The position numbers and the translations under genes are program-made. A stretch of DNA of 64,000 nucleotides from JAJFFW01 sp965263375 (GTDB lineage: Bacteria; Pseudomonadota; Alphaproteobacteria; Caulobacterales; Parvularculaceae), in contig OZ253669.1 in assembly GCA_965263375.1 (NCBI GenBank), positions 2,542,001 through 2,606,000 on the forward strand. The letters run 5' to 3'. The notes under the pieces were generated by a model. It worked only from the letters and a program-made list of their open reading frames with translations, did no database searches and was not told the DNA's origin. Shown in pieces: positions 1-8,943 of this stretch. The stretch's first letter is position 1, and each line of letters begins with the position of its first letter.

Positions 1-1
1 C

Positions 2-1018
2 GGCGGGTGGGAGCTGGAGCGGACCGGCGGTGTTTTCACCGAACAGGTTATTCGCCCCACCGGCCTTGTTGATCCTGAGGTTGAAATCCGCCCCGTGAGC
101 GGCGACAAGTCGAACCAGGTTGATGATGTGATCGCCGAGTGCCAGGCGGTCGCGAAAGCCGGCGGGCGCGTTCTTGTCACCACCCTAACAAAACGCATGG
201 CCGAAGACCTAACCGAATATATGCATGAGCAAGGGGTGCGCGTGCGCTATATGCACTCTGACATTGATACGCTGGAGCGCATTGAGATAATCCGCGATCT
301 GCGCCTTGGGGCGTTTGATGTGTTGGTCGGCATAAACCTGTTGCGCGAGGGGCTTGATATTCCTGAATGCCGCCTGGTTGCGATTTTGGATGCGGACAAA
401 GAAGGGTTCTTGCGGTCTGAAACCTCCCTCATTCAAACCATCGGCCGGGCCGCGCGGAATGTTGACGGCCGCGTTATTCTTTATGCCGATAATATGACCG
501 GCTCCATGGAGCGGGCGATCGGCGAAACGGAACGGCGCCGAACAAAACAGCTTGCCCATAACGAAGCACATGGCATTACCCCAGCAACCGTAAAAGCCGC
601 CATCGCCGATATCGCTGAAAGCAACGATGAAGGCGCCAAAGCCGCCGCTGGGCAAACTTTTGTCGGCCATCGCGGCGTTTCCGCAGCGCGGCCCGGCGCA
701 TTTGGCGAAGACGGTGCGGAATTCCTGCCTGGCCCTGGCCACAATATGCAAAAACATATTGACCATCTTGAAAAAGAAATGCGCGAGGCGGCGGCGAACC
801 TTGAGTTTGAAACCGCTGCGCGGTTGCGCGATGAAATCAAACGGCTACAAGAAACAGAACTTGCCATCGCCGATGACCCTCTGGCACGGCAAAGCACCGT
901 CGAGGCGCGTGTCGAAGAAGCCTCCTCAGGCCGCATCACGAAATCAGAGGGAACTGTCTCTAATATTTTGTCAAAACCAAAAGGCGCTTCCAAAAAACGA
1001 TCCCGAAAGAAGCGTTAA
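2..1018 (+). CDS. uvrB: UvrABC excision nuclease subunit B, C-terminal part (5' end outside window)
   Basis: This is the last 338 residues of UvrB, the DNA-damage-loading helicase of nucleotide excision repair. It holds UvrB on DNA after UvrA leaves and recruits UvrC. The visible part starts in the second half of the motor core (WELERTGG, then PTGLVDPEVEIRPV). It continues with the helicase C-domain motifs INLLREGLDIPE, LDADKEGFLRSE and QTIGRAARN. The C-terminal UVR coiled-coil (HIDHLEKEMREAA...LRDEIKRL) binds UvrC. A basic tail ends the protein. The frame is open to the left window edge, so the gene is simply cut by the window. Its codon use is visibly richer in G+C than that of downstream genes. 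Confidence 0.97.
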   Translation, partial: GGWELERTGGVFTEQVIRPTGLVDPEVEIRPVSGDKSNQVDDVIAECQAVAKAGGRVLVTTLTKRMAEDLTEYMHEQGVRVRYMHSDIDTLERIEIIRDLRLGAFDVLVGINLLREGLDIPECRLVAILDADKEGFLRSETSLIQTIGRAARNVDGRVILYADNMTGSMERAIGETERRRTKQLAHNEAHGITPATVKAAIADIAESNDEGAKAAAGQTFVGHRGVSAARPGAFGEDGAEFLPGPGHNMQKHIDHLEKEMREAAANLEFETAARLRDEIKRLQETELAIADDPLARQSTVEARVEEASSGRITKSEGTVSNILSKPKGASKKRSRKKR

Positions 1019-1361
1019 CTGTATATATTTACGATAAGAAGCAATGGTGCATCGCACAAATTCTTTAAGCGAACGAAAATCCGCTGCAAGTAACACTGGG
1101 CATAATTATGAAGAGTAAAATATTGCGTGAAAAGAAAGCACCTGGCGAACAAAGCGTTGCGTAAGACAGGGGGAGATGGTCTCACACTTGGCAATGTCCG
1201 CCAGGCACTCAGTATAAAAGCAAAACCTACGCCAAATCAAATGCTGAATGCAGCTCAATTGCCTTTTTTTGTGTCATACCGCAATATTACGCAGTCTGAA
1301 GACAGTTAAAACACAAAATTTCGCACCCGGATTACAAAATTTCTAATAAATAGGAAAATTT
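1019..1361. other. 343-base spacer between uvrB and glpK
   Basis: No convincing gene. One 60-codon GTG-start frame (1127-1309) has no recognisable domain and no good ribosome site. The region is A+T-rich and must hold the glpK promoter, but I see no clear -35/-10 pair that I would defend. Confidence 0.5.
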
Positions 1362-2849
1362 ATGATCACGAATCCCTGCATTCTGGCAATTGATCAAGGC
1401 ACTACTTCCAGCCGGGCAATTGTATTTGACGCAAACGGAGAAATTTGTGCAGTTGCACAGCAAGAATTCTCACAAATTTATCCTCAAAATGGTTGGGTCG
1501 AACATGAATGTGATGCAATTTGGGAAACCACCGTTTCAGTTTGCAAAAGCGCGCTAGCAAAAGCAAAATCAAATGGCGGCGTAATCGCGGCCATTGGCGT
1601 CACGAACCAAAGAGAGACAACACTCATTTGGGATCGGGACACTGGAGAACCCATTTACAACGCTATTGTCTGGCAAGATCGGCGCACTGCGGATTTTTGC
1701 ACTGCACTAAAAGACAATGGCGCTGAAAGCGACGTGCAACAACGTACGGGGCTTTTGCTTGATCCTTATTTTTCCGCTTCAAAAATTCGATGGATCTTGG
1801 ATAATGTGGAAGGCGCCCGTTTAAAGGCTAATCAAGGCAAATTAGCCTTTGGCACAGTCGATACATTTTTGATTTGGCGACTGACGGGCGGAAAGACACA
1901 CGCCACCGACGCCACAAACGCCAGCCGCACTAGCCTCTATAATATAGAAAAATCGTGTTGGGATACTGATCTTTTATCACTGTTCGATATCCCCGCCTCT
2001 CTATTGCCGGATGTGCGCGATTGTAACGGAGATTTTGGCGCAACTGATCCGGCTTTATTTGGCGAGGCGCTGCCGATTTTAGGCGTCGCGGGGGATCAAC
2101 AAGCCGCCGTGATCGGCCAAGCTTGTTTTGGCGCTGGCGATATCAAAAGCACATATGGCACGGGATGTTTTGTCGTCCTAAATACAGGATCTTTATTGCT
2201 GCATTCCAAAAACCGCCTACTGTCCACCATTGCCTATCAACTTGACGGCGCAGTTAATTATGCGCTTGAAGGCTCGATCTTTATCGCTGGCGCAGGCGTT
2301 CAATGGCTGCGCGATGAATTGGGCGTTGTTGATAATGCCGCACAAACGGAAGAACTGGCGCACGCCGCTGGAGACGATCATGGCGTTTATGTTGTTCCAG
2401 CATTTACCGGACTTGGCGCGCCCCATTGGCGCCCGGATGTGCGGGGCGCTATATTTGGTCTGACGCGTGGGAGCGGCGACGCAGCCGTCACACGCGCAGT
2501 CTTGGAATCTGTCTGTTATCAGACGAAAGACCTTTTAGATGCAATGGCGAATGACGGTGTTAAACCCGCCGCCCTAAAAGTTGACGGCGGCATGGTCGCT
2601 AATGATTGGTTGTGTGGTTTCTTGTCTGATATCTTAGATCTTCCTGTCGACCGGCCGGTTATCATGGAAACAACGGCCCTGGGCGCAGCCTATCTTGCCG
2701 GTCAAAAATCGGGGGTTTACGGATCTTTTGACGAAATCACCCAAAAGTGGCGACGCGACAAACGCTTCGAACCTTCAATGAACGCCGCAACGCGGCAAAC
2801 ACGCCTCGATGACTGGAGCCGCGCCGTAAAAGCCGCAATGGCGTTTTAA
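1362..2849 (+). CDS. glpK: Glycerol kinase
   Basis: Converts glycerol and ATP to sn-glycerol 3-phosphate in the cytoplasm. The 495 residues match the usual GlpK length. Near the N-terminus stands the FGGY-family phosphate loop (AIDQGTTSSRAIVFD), and later SKIRWILDN, the VWQDRR substrate region, TYGTGCF and the C-terminal ATP-binding stretch GGMVANDWLCGFLSD. The ATG at 1362 is preceded by AGGAAAA. There is no glpF or glpR neighbour. The partner enzyme GlpD lies about 10 kb away on the opposite strand (11915-13483), so the glycerol genes are in the same region but not in one operon. Confidence 0.97.
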   Translation: MITNPCILAIDQGTTSSRAIVFDANGEICAVAQQEFSQIYPQNGWVEHECDAIWETTVSVCKSALAKAKSNGGVIAAIGVTNQRETTLIWDRDTGEPIYNAIVWQDRRTADFCTALKDNGAESDVQQRTGLLLDPYFSASKIRWILDNVEGARLKANQGKLAFGTVDTFLIWRLTGGKTHATDATNASRTSLYNIEKSCWDTDLLSLFDIPASLLPDVRDCNGDFGATDPALFGEALPILGVAGDQQAAVIGQACFGAGDIKSTYGTGCFVVLNTGSLLLHSKNRLLSTIAYQLDGAVNYALEGSIFIAGAGVQWLRDELGVVDNAAQTEELAHAAGDDHGVYVVPAFTGLGAPHWRPDVRGAIFGLTRGSGDAAVTRAVLESVCYQTKDLLDAMANDGVKPAALKVDGGMVANDWLCGFLSDILDLPVDRPVIMETTALGAAYLAGQKSGVYGSFDEITQKWRRDKRFEPSMNAATRQTRLDDWSRAVKAAMAF

Positions 2850-3041
2850 GAAGGCTTACGCACAAGCAAAAACGCTTGACCAAAGCATAAACATCATCCA
2901 TACGCTCGGTCCTTGTGTTTTCGCAGCGCACCATAGAACCGCTGCGCCCGGTCCATGCGAAGCGTATCCGTTCGCGTTATCTGCCGGAAAAAGCATACCC
3001 GCTAAAATGGTTAGCGGGGCGACCGGTTGAAGGACCAGGCA

Positions 3042-4607
3042 ATGACGAAGTTTGAAGCGCTCGGTTTGAGCGCGCCTATTTTGCGCGCGCTTGAAAGGCA
3101 TCAATTTAATACACCCACAGATATCCAAGCTGGCGCAATTCCGCCGCTATTAAAGGGGCACGATCTGATTGGTCTGGCTGAGACTGGCACAGGTAAAACA
3201 GCCGCTTTTTTATTACCGATGATCGACCGGCTGCAAGCAAAAGCCGTTTCTCCTAAATCTGGCGCACCGCGTGCTTTAGTGCTCGCGCCGACCCGTGAAC
3301 TTGCCTCACAAATCGGAGATGCGCTCTCCCTCCTGTCTAGCGGCGGTTCGTTGAAGTCCACTGTAATCTATGGCGGCGCTGCAATGAATAAACAGCTCGC
3401 CAGATTAAAAGCGGGTGTTGATGTGCTTATCGCAACACCCGGACGACTGATGGATCACGTAAGGCGCGGCTCAGTACGTTTTGACGAAACCGAAATATTT
3501 ATTCTCGACGAAGCCGATCGCATGCTCGATATGGGCTTCGTGAATGATGTAAAAGCAATTTCCAAGGCCCTGCCAGTTCCGCATCAAACAGTGCTGTTTT
3601 CTGCGACGATCAACAAATCCGTTGAAGGGCTGACAAAAATCCTGCTGACCGAACCAGTGCGCGTAGATCTTGCCCGCAAGGCAAGCGTATCGGAACAAGT
3701 TAAGCACTGCGTTATGCACCTTTCTTTAGAAGATAAAAAAACACTCCTTAAAAAAGTATTGCTTGACGATCAGACCGGTCAAACAATCATCTTTACCAAA
3801 ACAAAACGTGGCGCCGACCGTTTATCACGAGATCTTACAAAAGCGGGTTTAAAAACGGACGCAATCCACGGAGACAGAAATCAACGCCAGCGTCAGCGTA
3901 CACTTAGCCGATTTCGAAATGGATCGGTTGATATTCTAATCGCAACCGATGTCGCGGCGCGCGGTATAGATGTTCCTGGCATCGCGCGTGTGATTAACTT
4001 TGACCTTCCGCTTGAGCCTGAATCTTACGTCCACCGCGTCGGACGAACCGGACGAAATGGCGCGACGGGCGTCGCGCTATCGCTTTGCCCGCCCGAGGAT
4101 ATTGGGCTTTTACGCGACATCGAAAGGCTTCTTAAGCAGACGATTAAAATCGACGCAGATCATGAATTTCATGTCGATCCCCCCCAGCGAACCGGCAAGC
4201 CAAAGCAGCGTAAGAGCCGGTCAAGACCGCCTCGTCGCTTTAAGCACAAAGCCAATTTGGACGAAAGCTTAGACACTAAGCCCGTCAATGAAAACTCAGC
4301 CAACCGTAAGCAAAAAAATACTGAACGAAATACTAAAAATCGCACTGAACGAGAAGCTGGAAAGCCTGCGCGCCGCAAGGTGCAAAATTCGTCTTTGCAC
4401 AAATCCAATCAATCGCAACAATCTACATCAACACCTGAAGAAGGCGCTAAATTAAAGCGTCGTCCTAAACCGCAGAGCAATAACGCTTCTGGCGCGGCCC
4501 AGAAAAAGGTTCAGGGAAAGAAACCAAATTCCAACTCCCCGAACAATACGAGCAAACCCACGCGGCCGAAAAGACGTCCTTCAAACCGGCCTCGCAGGGC
4601 CGCTTAG
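3042..4607 (+). CDS. rhlE: DEAD-box ATP-dependent RNA helicase, RhlE type, with long basic tail
   Basis: Unwinds short RNA duplexes, probably in ribosome assembly and RNA turnover. All core motifs are present: Q-motif region near residues 1-40, motif I AETGTGKT, Ia PTRELA, DEAD in LDEADRMLDMGF, SAT, then ARGIDVP and HRVGRTGR. From about residue 385 to the end comes a tail of roughly 135 residues rich in K, R, N, S and P, typical of RhlE-like helicases and probably a disordered RNA-binding region. The ATG at 3042 is chosen over a TTG at 3027 because GAAGGA lies 8 bases upstream of it. It could be named differently (RhlB/SrmB class); assignment to the DEAD-box family itself is certain. Confidence 0.93.
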   Translation: MTKFEALGLSAPILRALERHQFNTPTDIQAGAIPPLLKGHDLIGLAETGTGKTAAFLLPMIDRLQAKAVSPKSGAPRALVLAPTRELASQIGDALSLLSSGGSLKSTVIYGGAAMNKQLARLKAGVDVLIATPGRLMDHVRRGSVRFDETEIFILDEADRMLDMGFVNDVKAISKALPVPHQTVLFSATINKSVEGLTKILLTEPVRVDLARKASVSEQVKHCVMHLSLEDKKTLLKKVLLDDQTGQTIIFTKTKRGADRLSRDLTKAGLKTDAIHGDRNQRQRQRTLSRFRNGSVDILIATDVAARGIDVPGIARVINFDLPLEPESYVHRVGRTGRNGATGVALSLCPPEDIGLLRDIERLLKQTIKIDADHEFHVDPPQRTGKPKQRKSRSRPPRRFKHKANLDESLDTKPVNENSANRKQKNTERNTKNRTEREAGKPARRKVQNSSLHKSNQSQQSTSTPEEGAKLKRRPKPQSNNASGAAQKKVQGKKPNSNSPNNTSKPTRPKRRPSNRPRRAA

Positions 4608-4686
4608 GTTTGCTCCTGGTAAGGTTAAAACAGTTTACAATTGCACCTAAAGCGCAAAACCCAATTTGACGCATTACATTCGCTGC

Positions 4687-5268
4687 CTAGGCAACAGCCG
4701 CGGCGCCCATTTTTTGAGCGCGCTTAAGCCAGTTTTTGATCTTACTGGCGCTAGCAAGTTTAACGGAGCCAAATTGCACAATGTTTTTGGCCTTTATGCC
4801 GCAAAAGCCTAAAACCTGGTTTTTGATGACACGGCGTGCAGGGCGCAGGTAAATCAGTGTATCAATTAAAGGCGGCGTATCGGATGTGATAATCGCGTCC
4901 GCTGTGCGGCCAGCCAGCAATTTATCCCACTTAACACCGCGGGCATGATATTTATAAGCAAAGCCAGGCGTTAAAGCACGGTCAAGCACAGCTTTGGCTT
5001 GCGTCGGCATGGCGCCCCACCAATAAGGGTGAATGATCATGATATGATCGGCCCACGCAACCGCTTCTTGCCACGCGAGTAAATCGGGCTCCAATTCAGA
5101 CGCATTATCATATCCTGAAAACTCAGATGAAAACTTCATCTCGGCAAGGTTCATTCGGCGCACAACGCCGCCATTCCCCTCAACCCCAGCTTGATACGCG
5201 TCGGCAATGCCCTCGCTCAAAGAACCAGCCTTTGGATGGGCGACCCAGATAAAAACTTTACGGGACAT
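4687..5268 (-). CDS. NAD(P)H:quinone oxidoreductase-like flavodoxin-fold protein
   Basis: 193 residues of the flavodoxin-like NAD(P)H dehydrogenase (quinone) family (MdaB/KefF/NQO1 type). These cytoplasmic FMN/FAD enzymes reduce quinones, azo or nitro compounds by two electrons. The start VFIWVAHPKAGSLSEG is the flavin phosphate loop; HPYWWGAMPTQAKAVLDRALTPGFAY is the typical family block. AAGGAG precedes the ATG at 5268. It is divergent from a TetR gene at 5334, and three copies of a 15-base operator lie between them, so it is very probably the TetR target, induced by an electrophile or quinone-like compound. The actual substrate cannot be read from sequence. Confidence 0.9.
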   Translation of the reverse strand: MSRKVFIWVAHPKAGSLSEGIADAYQAGVEGNGGVVRRMNLAEMKFSSEFSGYDNASELEPDLLAWQEAVAWADHIMIIHPYWWGAMPTQAKAVLDRALTPGFAYKYHARGVKWDKLLAGRTADAIITSDTPPLIDTLIYLRPARRVIKNQVLGFCGIKAKNIVQFGSVKLASASKIKNWLKRAQKMGAAAVA

Positions 5269-5283
5269 AATGCTTTCTCCTTC

Positions 5284-5340
5284 TTGACACCGTGTAAAGT
5301 TGACATGGTGTCAATTAATGCTATCTTGACACCATGTCAA
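5284..5340. promoter_or_regulatory. Triple TetR operator in the divergent promoter
   Basis: Three copies of one 15-base near-palindrome: TTGACACCGTGTAAA at 5284-5298, TTGACATGGTGTCAA at 5300-5314 (the exact reverse complement of the third), and TTGACACCATGTCAA at 5326-5340. The third overlaps the ATG of the TetR gene. TTGACA at 5300-5305 and TATCTT at 5322-5327 (spacing 16) would form a promoter starting transcription at or close to the ATG. Binding by the adjacent TetR would thus block both divergent genes. Confidence 0.8.
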
Positions 5341-5921
5341 GAAAAAATCTGAACACCCGCGAAAAAATCTTAACGGCCGCATGGCGCCTGCTAGAAGAAG
5401 CCCCAAGCGAAGAAGTACGCATGAGCGATATCGCCAAAGCCGCTGGAATAAGCAGGCAAGCGCTTTACGGGCACTTTCCCGCCCGCGCAGACCTATTGAT
5501 CGCAACAGCGCGCTATCTTGATGAAGTAAAAACTGTGGATGAACGCCTGGCCGCAAGCCGAACAGCAAAAACCGGCAGGGAAAGGCTATCGGCTTATATT
5601 GAGGCTTGGGGCAATTACATGCCAGAAGTCCACGGCGTTTGCCGCGCCTTTATGGCGATGAAAGCGACAGACGACGCAGCAGCGGCGGCCTGGAATGACC
5701 GTATGCAAGCAGTCCGTCATGGCTGCGAGGCGGCGGTAGAAGCGTTACACAACGACGGCGATCTTTCCGTACACTTCACGAAACGCCAAGCAACCGATAT
5801 TTTGTGGACGTTATTATCAGTCGAAAGCTGGGAACGATTACGGTATGAGTGCGGCTGGTCGCAAGAGACTTATATAGCCGAGACTAAACGAATGGCTGGA
5901 AGCATATTGCTCAACAGTTGA
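5334..5921 (+). CDS. TetR-family transcriptional repressor
   Basis: 195 residues. The N-terminal TetR helix-turn-helix spans about residues 8-55 (REKILTAAWRLLEE, then MSDIAKAAGISRQALYGHF), followed by a helical ligand domain that I cannot assign to a ligand. It is divergent from the flavoprotein gene at 4687-5268 and its start codon lies inside one operator copy, so it should repress itself and the neighbour. No ribosome-binding site precedes the ATG, and the predicted transcription start falls on or next to it, which suggests a leaderless mRNA. An internal start at MSDIAKA would destroy the DNA-binding domain and is unlikely. Confidence 0.92.
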   Translation: MSRKNLNTREKILTAAWRLLEEAPSEEVRMSDIAKAAGISRQALYGHFPARADLLIATARYLDEVKTVDERLAASRTAKTGRERLSAYIEAWGNYMPEVHGVCRAFMAMKATDDAAAAAWNDRMQAVRHGCEAAVEALHNDGDLSVHFTKRQATDILWTLLSVESWERLRYECGWSQETYIAETKRMAGSILLNS

Positions 5922-5957
5922 ATTTTAGCTCATCAGATAGATAACGAGCTAAAATTC
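5920..5957. terminator. Bidirectional hairpin between convergent genes
   Basis: Perfect 12-base inverted repeat GAATTTTAGCTC (5920-5931) and GAGCTAAAATTC (5946-5957) with a 14-base loop. It overlaps the TetR stop codon and lies just past the stop of the convergent sqdB. The A/T ends of the stem give a T-tract on both strands, so it can end both transcripts. Confidence 0.75.
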
Positions 5958-5970
5958 TTCCAGCAAAGCC

Positions 5971-7191
5971 TTACTTCACCGATTTAAGGTGAGGATGCTC
6001 GGCGCTATCTTTTATTTCATTCGCGATTTCTTTCGTCCAAGCCGACGTCGCCGGAACGTGACTGCGATCTAATCTGTACTCATACTTTTTCGCAACATCG
6101 ACGATCTCTTCAAGCAAGCCTTCTTTTAAGGTAATCGGCTTAAGACCGAGAGCGATAAACTGATCATTCTTGACGACAAGTTCATTTTCCGCCGCTTCCT
6201 TGCGTGGGTTTGTGACGTAGTTGATTTCAACACCTGTCATATCAGAAATCATTTGCGCCAGATCACGAACCCGGTGCGTTTCTGTCATTTGATTGAAGAT
6301 CTTCACCCGCTCGCCAGCCTTTGGCGCATCATTAAGCGCAAGCTCAATACAACGCACAGAATCTTGAATGTGGATAAAGGCGCGCGTTTGCCCGCCGGTA
6401 CCATGCACCGTCAACGGATAATTAATCGCAGCCTGGATTAAGAAGCGATTGAGCACCGTGCCGTAATCGCCATCATAATCAAAACGATTGATCAGCTGTT
6501 CGTGCAAGCGCGTTTGCTTGGTGTGAGTTCCCCAAACAATTCCTTGGTGCAAGTCTGTAATACGAAGATTGTCATTTTTAGCGTAAAACTGGAACAAAAG
6601 TTGATCCAGACACTTCGTCATGTGATAGATCGACCCTGGGTTAGCCGGATACAAGATCTCTTGCTCTGCATTAGCGCCATCCATGGTTTCAATCTGAACC
6701 GGTAAATACCCTTCCGGAATAGCCGCGCCAACTGTGGAATAACCATAGACGCCCATCGTGCCAAGATGCACCAAATGAGCATCAACGCCGGTTTCAACCA
6801 TAGCATTCAGCAAATTGTGCGTAGCGCTGACATTATTGTTGACCGTATAGTTTTTATGGCGGTCGCTAATCATTGAATAAGGAGCTGCGCGCTGTTCGGC
6901 GAAATGAATTACCGCGTCAGGGCGATTATCAGACAACCAGTTTTTTAAAAGATCATAGTCACGCGCGATATCAATCAGATGAAAATTGATTGTCTTACCG
7001 CTTTCGTTTTTCCAAATGCGGGTGCGCTCCTGAATAGACTCCATCGGCGTCAGAGACTGCACGCCAAGCTCAGTATCAATCCAGCGACGGCTTAAATTAT
7101 CAACAATGTGTACTTCGTGACCCAAATCTGACAGATGCAAACTCGTCGGCCACCCAACAAACCCATCGCCGCCCAAAACCGCTATTTTCAT
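5971..7191 (-). CDS. sqdB: UDP-sulfoquinovose synthase
   Basis: Makes UDP-sulfoquinovose from UDP-glucose and sulfite, the head-group donor of the sulfolipid SQDG. 406 residues, the usual SqdB length. It is an extended SDR with the NAD loop AVLGGDGFVGWPTSLHLSD at the start, followed by the SqdB-typical RRWIDTELGVQSLTP. Catalytic Tyr-x3-Lys is in YHMTK. The RIFHIQDSVRCIEL-like block (here AFIHIQDSVRCIELAL) follows. Sulfolipid usually replaces phospholipid under phosphate limitation, but no sqdX/sqdD glycosyltransferase or PHO-box is seen next to it, so the rest of the pathway must lie elsewhere. Confidence 0.93.
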   Translation of the reverse strand: MKIAVLGGDGFVGWPTSLHLSDLGHEVHIVDNLSRRWIDTELGVQSLTPMESIQERTRIWKNESGKTINFHLIDIARDYDLLKNWLSDNRPDAVIHFAEQRAAPYSMISDRHKNYTVNNNVSATHNLLNAMVETGVDAHLVHLGTMGVYGYSTVGAAIPEGYLPVQIETMDGANAEQEILYPANPGSIYHMTKCLDQLLFQFYAKNDNLRITDLHQGIVWGTHTKQTRLHEQLINRFDYDGDYGTVLNRFLIQAAINYPLTVHGTGGQTRAFIHIQDSVRCIELALNDAPKAGERVKIFNQMTETHRVRDLAQMISDMTGVEINYVTNPRKEAAENELVVKNDQFIALGLKPITLKEGLLEEIVDVAKKYEYRLDRSHVPATSAWTKEIANEIKDSAEHPHLKSVK

Positions 7192-7478
7192 TCAACTGTC
7201 CCTTTTTCGCATCCCGCAAACTTCACCCAACTACTCCCCCTACACTCCTCATGCAGTAACGAAAAAGCCCCGCATAGCGTCGAGCACTAACTTTAAAAAA
7301 GCTGCACCTTCCTCGTCAAACACCGAACGTAAATACGCGGCTTGTCGATTTTCATGCCCAATCGCGCCGCCCATCACCTTATCCGACGCAATGATCTTAC
7401 TTTTTAAACATATTGCGCAAGAAGTAAAACCACGGCGACATTATGGCGCCCCAGCGTCCCGCCCGAACATACCTTGCG

Positions 7479-8255
7479 TTACTCGTCTTTAAAATTCGCT
7501 TTTCGTTTTTCGACGAAGGCGGTCATGCCTTCTTTCTGGTCATGCGTGCTGAACAGAGACTGGAACAACCGTCGCTCGAATTTCACACCCTCTGTCGTGG
7601 AAAGCTCCAATGCGCGCGCGGTGGCTTCTTTTGCCGCCATAATCGATGGCAAAGAGTACCCCGCAATCGCTTGCGCCGCCTCTAAGGCGTTCTCCATTAA
7701 AGACGCATGCGGGACCACACGGCTGATCAGGCCTATTTTATCGGCTTCTGCAGCATCAATCATGCGGCCAGTAAGCACCATATCCATGGCTTTCGCCTTC
7801 CCAACAGCTTTCGTTAAACGCTGAGAGCCGCCCATACCCGGAATAACGCCCAGCTTGATTTCTGGTTGGCCGAACTTAGCGTTTTCTGAGGCAATAATGA
7901 TATCGCACATCATTGCAAGCTCGCACCCACCGCCAAGGGCAAAACCATTAACAGCAGCAATAATTGGCTTACGCGCTTCGGCAAATCTGTCCCACTCCGC
8001 AAACCAATCCTGGGCGTACATGTCGACAAAACTAACATTTTGCATTTCTTTTATATCAGCGCCCGCGGCAAACGCTTTACCGTCGCCAGTAATGATACTT
8101 ACCGCGATTGCCGGATCCCGATCGATCTCAACGATGGCGTTGGCCACTTCCTTCATAACCTGCTGATTTAATGCATTTAAATCATTGGGGCGGTTTAGCG
8201 TAATAATAGCGATACGGCCCTGTCGCTCGACTATAAGCGTTTCAAGATCTGCCAT
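7479..8255 (-). CDS. Enoyl-CoA hydratase (short-chain, crotonase family)
   Basis: 258 residues, standard for a mitochondrial ECHS1-like hydratase that adds water to trans-2-enoyl-CoA in beta-oxidation. Both catalytic glutamates are present: Glu112 in GGGCELAMMCD and Glu132 in FGQPEIKLG. The oxyanion-hole loop is FAAGADIKEM. The protein ends FVEKRKANFKDE, as in the family. I chose the ATG at 8255 (MADLETL) because GGGAG precedes it. An upstream in-frame ATG at 8324 would add 23 unsupported residues. It stands alone between sqdB and the tRNA gene, so its exact fatty-acid or amino-acid pathway is not given by context. Confidence 0.93.
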   Translation of the reverse strand: MADLETLIVERQGRIAIITLNRPNDLNALNQQVMKEVANAIVEIDRDPAIAVSIITGDGKAFAAGADIKEMQNVSFVDMYAQDWFAEWDRFAEARKPIIAAVNGFALGGGCELAMMCDIIIASENAKFGQPEIKLGVIPGMGGSQRLTKAVGKAKAMDMVLTGRMIDAAEADKIGLISRVVPHASLMENALEAAQAIAGYSLPSIMAAKEATARALELSTTEGVKFERRLFQSLFSTHDQKEGMTAFVEKRKANFKDE

Positions 8256-8677
8256 TTTAAAAGCTCCCAGCACATTAATAAGGCCGCACCCAAGCGACCG
8301 TAGCGAAAAACGCAACTTTCCCAAAACCCAGATCGCTCTGTTGTAAGAGCGATATTAGCGCTCCGCCTAAGCGCGCCGATCGCCTGTGTCAACAGGCGGC
8401 GTCAATGCCGAATTTTCGATTACTGACTGAGCGATTACGCTGATTGCAGCTCAAAGAGGAGTACTTCGTTCCTAATTAGGATGCATTTTTGATCAATATG
8501 CGGACCAACCGTAGATAAAAAAGAAAGCCCACATAATCTATAATTGCGGCTGTTTATGCACCACTAGGGCTTTGTTGCAACCAACCCTATACGGATCTTT
8601 AATAGTGAAAATAAGTCTTGTGTGATGCCAGCGCGCAAACAAATTCGCGCTGCTTTATCTGTTTAGCTTTTTTTGAA
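8256..8677. other. 422-base spacer without recognised gene
   Basis: Lies between the hydratase start and tRNA-His. The bases near 8256 belong to the hydratase promoter/leader. No ORF, strong hairpin or known RNA was recognised; CCTAATTAGG near 8471 is a short palindrome of unknown meaning. Confidence 0.5.
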
Positions 8678-8754
8678 TGGTACCGCCTGGTGGATTCGAA
8701 CCACCGACCTCTTGATCCACAATCAAGCGCTCTAACCAACTGAGCTAAGGCGGC
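8678..8754 (-). tRNA. tRNA-His (anticodon GTG), CCA encoded
   Basis: Read on the minus strand: acceptor GCCGCCT, D-arm GCTC...GAGC, anticodon stem CTTGA/TCAAG with loop TTGTGGA (anticodon GTG), T-arm GGTGG TTCGAAT CCACC, acceptor AGGCGGT, then A73 and CCA. The base before G1 is A and the discriminator is A73, so the G-1:C73 identity pair of most tRNA-His is missing. This is the known peculiarity of many alphaproteobacteria, whose HisRS has adapted. G1 faces U72. Confidence 0.97.
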
Positions 8755-8943
8755 TTATAATAAGGGCGATATCAAACACTTGGAACAGCCATAAAGAATT
8801 GAAACTTTAAAGCCTTCCACTGCCTCTCACGGCCCTAGAGCCGCATGTTATTGACCAAAACGCGCGCTCAGGCAATAGAAATGCGCCATAAGCTTTTTCC
8901 CAAACTTAACGGTTCAATCGCTATTTCGCCTTAACTTTGGGAT

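Noticed and set aside
209..993. Long open frames on the minus strand of uvrB
   Set aside because: Shadows of a high-G+C coding gene; no domains.
1127..1309. 60-codon GTG-start frame before glpK
   Set aside because: No ribosome site, no domain, composition like the surrounding spacer; could be chance.
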